A stretch of DNA of 11,583 nt from Spirochaetia bacterium (lineage in GTDB: Bacteria > Spirochaetota > Spirochaetia > Treponematales > Breznakiellaceae), in the NCBI GenBank assembly GCA_025997715.1, contig BNUY01000099.1, forward strand, positions 1 through 11,583, given 5' to 3'. How positions within the stretch are numbered: position 1 is the first letter of the stretch; the number at the start of each line of letters is the position of its first letter. A model generated the notes under the pieces. It did not search any database, had not been told where the DNA came from, and worked only from the letters and a program-made list of their open reading frames with translations. Both the position numbers and the translations under genes were made by a program. Of this stretch, positions 5,671 to 11,583 are shown in pieces.

Positions 5671-5908
5671 AATCAGCCTCCAGTTCATCAGCATCGGCAA
5701 ATAGGGAAACATGATAATTTGAAAGCAGATCTAAAAAAGCGACCCGTGGGATACTTAATATTTTTGCGGCCATGCCGGAAGAAACCTTACCAAGTTCATA
5801 CAACTTCACCATAGAAAGGGTTTTCATTTCCCGGCTAAATTCCTCATTCTGCATTTTAAGAGAAAATGCCAGCACTTTAGGATAGGTTACCGCTATGCTT
5901 TGATCCAT
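5645..5908 (-). CDS. UPF0175-family antitoxin (orphaned)
   Basis: An 87-residue small protein of the UPF0175 (PF03683) family, thought to be the VapB-like antitoxin for DUF3368/PIN toxins. The diagnostic core runs from about 27: a helix with MKTLSMVKLYELGKVSSGMAA, the helix-turn-helix-like AAKILSIPRVAFLDLL, and NYHVSLFADADELEADF. The last matches the family's end (a short strand followed by a D/E-rich tail that often reads Y-x-x-EELEED). The start has AAGGGG about 7 nt upstream. The ORF of the truncated small gene ends 11 bp before it, so it is probably read from whatever transcribes that gene. Its toxin survives only as a 32-codon remnant overlapping the 3' end. The antitoxin looks intact and could still act as a DNA-binding protein or neutralise related toxins. 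Confidence 0.8.
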   Translation of the reverse strand: MDQSIAVTYPKVLAFSLKMQNEEFSREMKTLSMVKLYELGKVSSGMAAKILSIPRVAFLDLLSNYHVSLFADADELEADFAAVKGRL

Positions 5909-5919
5909 AAATTACCCCT

Positions 5920-6093
5920 TCATATGTTCATGTTCAAATACAAGTGTAATGGAAATGGGTAGATAACGCCAGTAGGGGCAAAAAGCGAAATTGATTTGCG
6001 GATCTGCGCGATGACGTCCCGGACTATTTTAATGTCCTTTATCTCGGTGGGTTGAACCGGTTTGGCGGTAGACCTATGTCTGATTGTACCCAT
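5920..6093 (-). pseudogene. Truncated, readable copy 2 of the unrecognised small gene
   Basis: ATG at 6093 with GAGGAGG 5 nt upstream, encoding MGTIRHRSTAKPVQPTEIKD then IKIVRDVIAQIRK in one intact frame. After AQIRK (near 5994) similarity to copy 1 stops and the frame runs 24 more codons through unrelated sequence (SISLFAPTGVIYPFPL…) to TGA just before the antitoxin. The protein would be 57 residues, close to the 56 of the restored copy 1, but with a foreign C-terminal half. It may be a fused, still translated protein or simply a decayed gene. It supplies the transcription and translation context upstream of the antitoxin. No known family is recognised. Confidence 0.5.
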
Positions 6094-6105
6094 GATGGCC
6101 TCCTC
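5995..6105 (-). repeat. 111-bp direct repeat, copy 2
   Basis: Counterpart of 5464-5573 with about ten substitutions and one extra base. Most substitutions are at third codon positions of the small gene (GAA/GAG, ATC/ATA, ATC/ATT, GCA/GCG), with two conservative replacements (E to D, I to V). Such a pattern points to divergence under coding constraint rather than a recent duplication. Confidence 0.85.
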
Positions 6106-6177
6106 GTGGTTACCCCAGCATACGGGCGGATAGGGAACCCTGATATTGATACTTTAGCTTAAAAATAAGGTTTTGTG

Positions 6178-6187
6178 GAGTGCGGAG
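6178..6187. repeat. 10-bp target-site duplication, left of MITE
   Basis: GAGTGCGGAG abuts the left terminal inverted repeat and recurs exactly at 6374-6383 abutting the right one. This is the expected footprint of a transposition event. Confidence 0.8.
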
Positions 6188-6373
6188 CAGGGCCAGCGTA
6201 TTATAAACATTCGTTAAGTAGAAAAGTACCCCAATGTGAAAACTTTCTACGGTTTCACGGGTTAGGCAGTCTTGTGCCTATGAAAATCTGTGAAAACCCG
6301 TGTTAATCTTTGGTCAAATTTCTCCCTTGAATACGTTTTATACTAAACATACGTTTATAATACGCTGGCCCTG
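6188..6373. mobile_element. 186-bp MITE (non-autonomous transposable element)
   Basis: Perfect 21-bp terminal inverted repeats, 6188-6208 (CAGGGCCAGCG…ATAAAC) and 6353-6373, enclose 144 bp with no gene. A perfect 10-bp direct repeat flanks the whole. The interior holds a nested stem: CACGGGTT (6256-6263) with AACCCGTG (6295-6302), enclosing the hairpin AGGCA/TGCCT (6264-6279). Perfect ends and an intact target duplication suggest recent movement by a transposase encoded elsewhere. Ends starting with CA and a 10-bp duplication would suit an IS4-like (IS231-type) transposase, but that assignment is tentative. Right-end insertion places it about 220 bp upstream of the vWA/Hsp70 operon. Confidence 0.82.
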
Positions 6374-6383
6374 GAGTGCGGAG
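6374..6383. repeat. 10-bp target-site duplication, right of MITE
   Basis: GAGTGCGGAG, identical to 6178-6187, begins at the first base after the right terminal inverted repeat. Confidence 0.8.
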
Positions 6384-6452
6384 TGGGAAGTGGCGGCTTC
6401 GAGGGGCACAAAAGGGATATTCCTGATGTTTTTAGTAAGGAATATAAGTATA

Positions 6453-6482
6453 TTGACAGCTTGCTATGGTGTAGAATAGTGT
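6453..6482 (+). promoter_or_regulatory. Candidate promoter of the vWA/Hsp70 operon
   Basis: A perfect -35 TTGACA (6453-6458) is followed after 18 bp by TAGTGT (6477-6482), a poor -10; TAGAAT at 6472 is a better hexamer but too close. It is the only consensus -35 in the gene-free stretch 6384-6596, and it leaves a leader of roughly 110 nt before the first ribosome-binding site. The rest of that stretch has T-runs around 6510-6530 (GATTTTTTGGGGTTTTTT) without a supporting stem and nothing else I can name. Confidence 0.35.
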
Positions 6483-6596
6483 ATAAACTAAATTTTCTGC
6501 TTGATATTCCGATTTTTTGGGGTTTTTTCAGGCAGTCCCGCATCTGGTGATAGACCGGTGATGGTAGATATAGAGATATATAAGGAGGCTTTATTT

Positions 6597-6695
6597 ATGG
6601 AACAGAGTGAAGAGGCTTTTGTTCGTGCGGGAAACCAGGCAATAGTACCGAACCGCGCCCTTTTTTCAAGGTTATTGGGAGGGGCTATTGCATAA
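6597..6695 (+). CDS. 32-codon leader peptide upstream of the vWA gene
   Basis: A strong AAGGAGG (6582-6588) sits 8 nt before an ATG that opens a 32-residue frame, MEQSEEAFVRAGNQAIVPNR followed by ALFSRLLGGAIA. Its TAA (6693-6695) lies inside the first codons of the downstream vWA gene, whose TTG start is at 6688-6690. The stop/start overlap and the poor TTG start of the next gene suggest that the peptide's role is translational coupling. Alternatively it could be a small functional protein. No family is recognised, and the sequence has no run of repeated rare codons that would point to attenuation. An upstream in-frame ATG at 6561 lacks a ribosome-binding site. Confidence 0.5.
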   Translation: MEQSEEAFVRAGNQAIVPNRALFSRLLGGAIA

Positions 6696-8727
6696 TATTT
6701 CAGTTTCCGGTAGAATGTTCCTAATGTTGCAGATAAGCTCCCCCGCGCAAGTGGGTTCCATAAAGGCAGAAAACGACCCATGGCTCACCTCTTGCGGCAA
6801 GTTCATCATTTTATTCTTGACATGCGTAATACACTTTGGAGGGCTTGTTCAACGAGTTAGTGCTGAAAGCGGCGATACAAATCTGATAGATGTTATAGCA
6901 GTTGTAGATGCCAGCCTTTCAATGCAGAATACCGACCCCGATAAATATGTGGTGGAGTGGCTTGAGAATTTTGTAGAAAATCTTAATACCGGTTCGCGTT
7001 TCGGAGTAGTATTTTTTGCGCGTGGTGTTATTGAACAAATTGATTTAACTACTATTAATGATGATACGGTAAAGACTTTAAAAAAAGAAATTAATGATAA
7101 ATATGATCCAATAGGACGCGGAACTGATTCTCCCTTAGCATTAAATTATGCTTTAGACATACTTATAGAATCGAAAAAAAGCGGTGTGGAACAATATATT
7201 GTGTGGTTGACCGATGGCATTGATGACGACAGTCTTCGTTCATACGAGGTACAGAAGAGAGATCGAGATTTGGCTATTACGAAAGCTAAAGAAAACTCAA
7301 TCACGGATTATTCTGTTGGACTGAATTACAATGGCGAAATGGATATAGAAAACCTTTCTCTCATTTCAAGGACAAGTGGAGGAAAAACATTCGAAGTTAA
7401 GTATTCCAATGAAACGCTTGAAACGCTTGACAAGATAACGAGTGAAATAATTTTTGGGAAAGAACCGGACAAAATTGATAAATTTCAGTTTTCAAAGGAG
7501 TTGGAACAAATTCCCCTTGCGTTTCCGCAAAATATTGATACTGCAATCGTGACGGTTATTTGTAAAACGAATGTTCAATTACAATTAAAACCTAAAAATA
7601 GTATTGACTTTATGGAAACCAGTGACAAATTTTCAATATCAAAGGATGTTCCGTTTTCGACAATGCGCCTTTTAAAACCCGATAGCGGAGATTATTTGCT
7701 CTATGTGTCCGGGGAAATTGGATCTGATGTTATTGTAACGTTAAAGTATACCGAATTGCCATTTGTGCCGGAAATGGAAACTGATGTTTTTGAAACTATT
7801 GTCGAAAAGAAAGATAAATCTACCGCAAATATAGTTATTATTGTCATTGGTTTAGGCGCAATTATAATTGGTACGTATGTGTTAATGGTCAGAAGATTGA
7901 AAAATATTACGCAGTTTAATTTTAGTGATATCGGAGAAGCTTTTTCTAAATTTTCTGAAGGCCGAAATCTTGAAACGGCTCAGAGACTCAGTATGAGTTA
8001 TTGCCTGTGGGTTGAACTTTCTTTTTATGACAATAAACCGTATTCATACATTATTACAGATCCTAAGATGCCACACTTCTTTTATTTATTTGAGCAATTA
8101 ATTGAGAAATGCTATAATACTAAAATAGGGCAGATGCTTTTTAAGCAAAAATTAGAAAAGTATTTGTTAATTTTGAGAAAAGAAGCAGGCCAGATAAATG
8201 TAAAAAGTTCTCTGAATAGGTTATATATTTTCAACAATGAAACATACAATACTTTGTTATCCGAAAAACCTTGTTATTTGAAAAATTTATTATTTTTCTT
8301 GCCCGGATACGGGTTGACTTTAGAGCAAGCGTTTTTTATTGAATGTTTTTCACGTTATTACTGGTGTAATGCTAAAGAAGTTGAGGAAATTGTTTTTTCA
8401 TGCAGAAGTCCGCAATCGCGAAAAGCAGAATACGAATCAGACGTTTCAAAATATATAGAAGATCAACCATCCGGAGTACGGGAAATATTTGAGAGAGATT
8501 TTGAAGCATTATTAGATTTAGGGCGATATTTAGAGCTTACAAAGAAGTCCGCAAGAAGAAGACTTCAGACCATCCTGAAAAGGGGAGAGGGGAAACGTAA
8601 TGAAATTTATGGAAATTCCACAAAAAAAGCTAATTGGGGCTTGACAAAAAAAGATGGCGTTGATAAAATAGAATCAATATTGATGAAGCGTTTGGGCTTT
8701 AGAACACTAAGTAGTGAGGGAGAATAA
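6688..8727 (+). CDS. Membrane-anchored von Willebrand factor A domain protein
   Basis: A 679-residue protein starting at TTG, with GGGAGGGG just upstream; ATGs at 6715 and 6724 have no ribosome-binding site. A hydrophobic segment (38-54) followed by RVSA at 56-59 looks like a signal peptide with an unusually long N-region. The vWA domain (about 66-235) has a complete MIDAS: D74-A-S76-L-S78, T146 in GRGTDSP, and D176 in WLTDGIDD. It should therefore bind a divalent metal and a ligand or partner protein outside the cytoplasmic membrane. A beta-rich stretch (about 250-365) leads to one TM helix (380-401) followed by RRLK, which puts the ~275-residue C-terminal part in the cytoplasm. That tail is mostly helical, matches nothing I know, and ends in a basic segment. 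The Hsp70-like gene follows after 2 bp, so the tail may contact it. The gene is AT-richer than the kinase/ABC cassette. Confidence 0.88.
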   Translation: MHNISVSGRMFLMLQISSPAQVGSIKAENDPWLTSCGKFIILFLTCVIHFGGLVQRVSAESGDTNLIDVIAVVDASLSMQNTDPDKYVVEWLENFVENLNTGSRFGVVFFARGVIEQIDLTTINDDTVKTLKKEINDKYDPIGRGTDSPLALNYALDILIESKKSGVEQYIVWLTDGIDDDSLRSYEVQKRDRDLAITKAKENSITDYSVGLNYNGEMDIENLSLISRTSGGKTFEVKYSNETLETLDKITSEIIFGKEPDKIDKFQFSKELEQIPLAFPQNIDTAIVTVICKTNVQLQLKPKNSIDFMETSDKFSISKDVPFSTMRLLKPDSGDYLLYVSGEIGSDVIVTLKYTELPFVPEMETDVFETIVEKKDKSTANIVIIVIGLGAIIIGTYVLMVRRLKNITQFNFSDIGEAFSKFSEGRNLETAQRLSMSYCLWVELSFYDNKPYSYIITDPKMPHFFYLFEQLIEKCYNTKIGQMLFKQKLEKYLLILRKEAGQINVKSSLNRLYIFNNETYNTLLSEKPCYLKNLLFFLPGYGLTLEQAFFIECFSRYYWCNAKEVEEIVFSCRSPQSRKAEYESDVSKYIEDQPSGVREIFERDFEALLDLGRYLELTKKSARRRLQTILKRGEGKRNEIYGNSTKKANWGLTKKDGVDKIESILMKRLGFRTLSSEGE

Positions 8728-8729
8728 AA

Positions 8730-11390
8730 ATGCCAGAACTCATGGGTCTAGTCTTTTATTTTGGTAAGGAAGAAGTAGTTATCACGTACAAAGATATTCC
8801 TGCAAATCGTGGGGTGACTGTTTGTGTTCCGAATTTAGAAGACAAAAAATGGAATTTTATCAAACTTTCAGCAATTTATAGTGATGATAAACCCGAGGAA
8901 TATTTTGAAGATTCGAAAACTGCAATGGAATTTCTTCATGACTTGGTTAAAAATAATATTATTTCCCTCGGGAACGATGAATTCGTTTTACCAAGTTATC
9001 ATTATACAGACATCACTGATACGGAAATACTGGGAAAAGATCCTATTACCGAGCACGCTTTGCAAGATGACGGCATTTGGGCAAACAATGGCTTAAGAAT
9101 TATTAATGTAAAAATCGAGAATATTCCCAGTGCTATAGAACCACCACAGAATAAATATTTTTTGCAATTGGACACGTGCAATGGTAAACCGGTGGAGGGT
9201 AAGCTTATATTTTTTGGAAATAAGACTAATAGTCCCTATCAGGATCGCGAATTAAATATCTCACAAAATACGCCAACTACAATAAGCGGCGATATATACC
9301 TTGATACGAATGAACTCGGTAAATATATTGTTAAAATGCAGTCTAACCAAATACAATTATTGCACTCAGCGTTTTTTTTAGGAAATTTTCATATTGATTG
9401 TGATAGAGGAATATCTTATGATTTTAAGATTAAACTGCTTGTGCAAAACACTTACTCTTTAGAAAGTTGTAAAAGTATTAGGAGCGAACACCCTGCATTT
9501 ATTGATTTTGGCACAAGTTCAACATGTGTATGTGTTTGGGATGATAGTGCCAAAAAACCTAGACTGCTATCTTTCGATAATAAGGCCGGGAATGGCAAAA
9601 ACACATTTGAAAATCCGACCAGTGTTATAATATATCGTTGGGCAAAAATTCTCAAAAAATTTAACTTATCTTTATGTGAAAACTATTCACCTATTTTAAA
9701 AGCCGGTGGATATGACCCGAAAGACCCGAGCCAGGGTGATTTTGAAAATTATATTAATGGGGATAAAAACTTTGAATTTGATTCGGGTTATGTGGTAAAG
9801 GAATTACTCAACGCTGAACCGACAAACGAGCAATTAAAATCCATTATTTCCCGTATAAAAACCATTCCGTACATACTTAACCAACAACAAAATGACAGAC
9901 ATTTTTTTTCTTATGATGAAGAAGATAAACGAATACAAATTATTTCTTCTCTGAAAGAAAGTCAAGATGCTGATCACATAAACCCGCTTGTGATTTACGG
10001 TTACTTGCTGGGCAAAATGATAAATGATGCTTCTGGCAAAAGGATTTACACAGATTTTCGTATTTCGCGTCCTATAAAATTCCCTAGAAAAGTTGTTGAA
10101 GAAATAAAGCAATCTTTGGGATATGGACTAAAGCTTTCAGTCCCCCATACGCTTCGGGATAAAGTAACTATTGGAATGGATGAAAAAAATATAGAACCCG
10201 TGGCTTATCTAGGTGCGGTAATAGGCCCGCCGCATTTTAAGGTTGGCAAGGGAGAGACAAAACGTTTCGCTGTTTTTGATTTTGGAGGCGGTACTCTTGA
10301 TACGATATTCGGCGTAGTACATAATAAAGATGGAGGTAAGCAGATAATTGATATTTATTCACAGGGAGGCGAAGAGAATTTCGGCGGCGAATCTTTGATT
10401 GAAAAATTATCATTCAAATTGTATAGTTTAAATTATAAAGTAGATGAAAACCTTGACTTAACCGGTGAGGACGGCAAGGGAAGAATTCCTATGCGTTTAC
10501 CTTCCAGAGAGGACAATCCAAGTGGTATTCCTCCTGATCTTATTAATTCCACTAGCTACGACCGCGAAGGAACTCTTAATCTGCAAATACTAGGCGAGCA
10601 GTATTCACGCCATTTTTTTGAAATCCCCGGTTATAAAGATGGAGAGTCAACTATCAATGTTAAATTACTTGACAAAGCTGGAAGAACTCAGGATGTTAAG
10701 CTCAACCTACATACCGAGGAATTGGGCACGTATCTTTACCAGGAAATAGAACAGCGTGTCGACACATTCGCCCAAGCAATGGATATTGCTTTTGATGCTC
10801 ATCCTGACAATAAAAGTAAATATGACCGGTCTTCGGTTACCATATTTAAAGCCGGAAATGCTTCACGAAATAAAATGCTTGAAGCCAGTATGGATAAAAT
10901 ATTCCCCGATAATAAAGATAAGAAAACCATCCTTATGCCTGATGCGTCTTCACCTGAAGAGTCTGAAAAAAAAGAGTATAGTCCTATATACGGTATAACT
11001 CCTAAATCGGCAGTAGCTCTCGGACAGTACTATATTTACCATAACACTATCAAGGTAAATCCGCCGGAATATTCGTTTAAGTGGTATGTAGGATATACGG
11101 ATGCGGGTACCGGTGACTTCGAAAGAGTATTAGACCAGGCCACAGAAGCCAATGAATGGAATAAGATTGCAACAATTCCTCAAGATTATACAGACTCTAC
11201 TTATAAACTGCACTATAAAGAAGGCTTACATTTAAATTCGGAATCACAGGACATTCCCGTTTCGAAAGATGATTACGGCAAATCGCTGTTCATAAAAACT
11301 GTTGACGAAATCAGTATTAAATACTGTTTCGCCAAGACAAAAAAGGATATTTCCGAACCCGGTTCGGATCATATTATTTCCCTTAATTGA
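8730..11390 (+). CDS. Hsp70/actin-fold ATPase with large N-terminal extension
   Basis: An 886-residue protein. Its central part (about 255-745) carries the three nucleotide-binding motifs of the Hsp70/actin superfamily: phosphate 1 FIDFGTSSTCVCVW (D259), phosphate 2 FDFGGGTLDTIFG (D517), and adenosine motif FKAGNASRNKMLEA (708-717). It should bind and hydrolyse ATP in the cytoplasm (no signal peptide or TM segment). It differs from DnaK in three ways. About 250 residues of unrecognised, beta-rich sequence precede the ATPase. The phosphate-1 region is followed by a long insertion. The C terminus (about 750-886) has a Trp/Tyr-rich beta segment instead of the usual substrate-binding domain and EEVD-like or lid helices. 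The start has GGGAG about 8 nt upstream and lies 2 bp after the vWA stop, so the two are co-translated. It is likely a specialised ATPase partner of the vWA protein rather than a housekeeping chaperone. Confidence 0.85.
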   Translation: MPELMGLVFYFGKEEVVITYKDIPANRGVTVCVPNLEDKKWNFIKLSAIYSDDKPEEYFEDSKTAMEFLHDLVKNNIISLGNDEFVLPSYHYTDITDTEILGKDPITEHALQDDGIWANNGLRIINVKIENIPSAIEPPQNKYFLQLDTCNGKPVEGKLIFFGNKTNSPYQDRELNISQNTPTTISGDIYLDTNELGKYIVKMQSNQIQLLHSAFFLGNFHIDCDRGISYDFKIKLLVQNTYSLESCKSIRSEHPAFIDFGTSSTCVCVWDDSAKKPRLLSFDNKAGNGKNTFENPTSVIIYRWAKILKKFNLSLCENYSPILKAGGYDPKDPSQGDFENYINGDKNFEFDSGYVVKELLNAEPTNEQLKSIISRIKTIPYILNQQQNDRHFFSYDEEDKRIQIISSLKESQDADHINPLVIYGYLLGKMINDASGKRIYTDFRISRPIKFPRKVVEEIKQSLGYGLKLSVPHTLRDKVTIGMDEKNIEPVAYLGAVIGPPHFKVGKGETKRFAVFDFGGGTLDTIFGVVHNKDGGKQIIDIYSQGGEENFGGESLIEKLSFKLYSLNYKVDENLDLTGEDGKGRIPMRLPSREDNPSGIPPDLINSTSYDREGTLNLQILGEQYSRHFFEIPGYKDGESTINVKLLDKAGRTQDVKLNLHTEELGTYLYQEIEQRVDTFAQAMDIAFDAHPDNKSKYDRSSVTIFKAGNASRNKMLEASMDKIFPDNKDKKTILMPDASSPEESEKKEYSPIYGITPKSAVALGQYYIYHNTIKVNPPEYSFKWYVGYTDAGTGDFERVLDQATEANEWNKIATIPQDYTDSTYKLHYKEGLHLNSESQDIPVSKDDYGKSLFIKTVDEISIKYCFAKTKKDISEPGSDHIISLN

Positions 11391-11419
11391 TAAGGGGTGT
11401 GTAAATTATAGGAGGAATT

Positions 11420-11583
11420 ATGTTTGAGAAATTTTTTGAAGGACTTAAAGAGATATTTGGTGTTATGGAAGAAAAAAAGAAAAACATTGCCCAAGTAAAA
11501 GAAACCCTGGAAGGGTTGGTAACTTTTACAAACAAGTCTGACGCTCAAGTAAAGAAAACCTTGGGAGACTTGGAAACTGCACT
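11420..11583 (+). CDS. Charged coiled-coil protein, 5' part only
   Basis: ATG with GGAGG (11411-11415) 4 nt upstream, 29 bp after the Hsp70-like stop; the frame is open to the window edge (54 codons seen). It begins MFEKFFEGLKEIFGVMEEKK, an amphipathic helix. Two copies of an 18-residue unit then start AQVKETLEGL (24) and AQVKKTLGDL (42), also visible as a 54-nt DNA repeat. The pattern predicts an elongated helical or coiled-coil protein. By position it belongs to the same operon. A GrpE-like exchange-factor role for the Hsp70-like partner is conceivable, but nothing visible proves it, and the family cannot be named from this fragment. Confidence 0.7.
   Translation, partial: MFEKFFEGLKEIFGVMEEKKKNIAQVKETLEGLVTFTNKSDAQVKKTLGDLETA

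Noticed and set aside
6501..6695. Longer 64-codon version of the leader peptide
   Set aside because: The upstream starts have no ribosome-binding site, whereas AAGGAGG lies exactly 8 nt before the ATG at 6597.
8881..9096. 71-codon plus-strand ORF, and other short ORFs at 9452-9655, 9834-10112 and 10756-10998
   Set aside because: All lie out of frame or antisense within the Hsp70-like gene, which has clear motifs on its own frame.

Overview
This looks like an accessory stretch of a bacterial chromosome. Nothing in the window fixes the species. A gut-type spirochaete (Treponema-like) or a clostridial relative seems most likely, judging from the Firmicutes-style sensor kinase/ABC cassette, the heavy load of IS, MITE and toxin-antitoxin debris, and strong GGAGG ribosome-binding sites. 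That is inference. Base composition is mosaic: the left half is near balanced, while the genes from about 6.7 kb onward are clearly AT-richer, which suggests separate acquisition.

Left (1-1528): an IS110-family element. It carries a DEDD-type transposase (minus strand, 171-1268) and a structured non-coding segment upstream of the start codon that resembles a bridge RNA. An 11-bp perfect inverted repeat (159-169 / 1483-1493) brackets both. A loop of the predicted RNA has a 10-nt match to DNA just outside the LE-side inverted repeat.

Middle-left (1529-5177): a compact envelope-stress or drug-efflux type cassette. An OmpR-family response regulator and a short-loop sensor kinase overlap on the minus strand. 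Divergent from them are an ABC-2 type ATPase and permease that overlap by ATGA. The 256-bp gap between the two operons holds three exact GTCAA repeats, plus a fourth GTAAA, at 11-bp spacing. This is the arrangement expected of a tandem OmpR/PhoB-type operator, and it overlaps the kinase promoter.

Middle (5178-6596): a graveyard with no large gene. On the minus strand lie a truncated copy of a short gene, an intact UPF0175 antitoxin, the first ~32 codons of its DUF3368/PIN toxin partner, and a second, frameshifted copy of the same short gene. The two copies differ mainly at synonymous positions, so this small unrecognised gene was probably once under selection. To the right is a 186-bp MITE with 21-bp perfect terminal inverted repeats and 10-bp target duplications abutting both ends.

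Right (6597-11583, continuing past the edge): the most interesting unit, a plus-strand operon. It consists of a 32-codon leader peptide, a membrane-anchored von Willebrand A protein (extracytoplasmic vWA with complete MIDAS, one TM helix, large cytoplasmic tail), an 886-residue Hsp70/actin-fold ATPase with a ~250-residue N-terminal extension and no ordinary substrate-binding domain, and the start of a charged, internally repeated coiled-coil protein. The layout suggests a transmembrane sensor or adhesion module linked to a cytoplasmic Hsp70-like ATPase. I do not recognise it as a named system, and its function is unknown.
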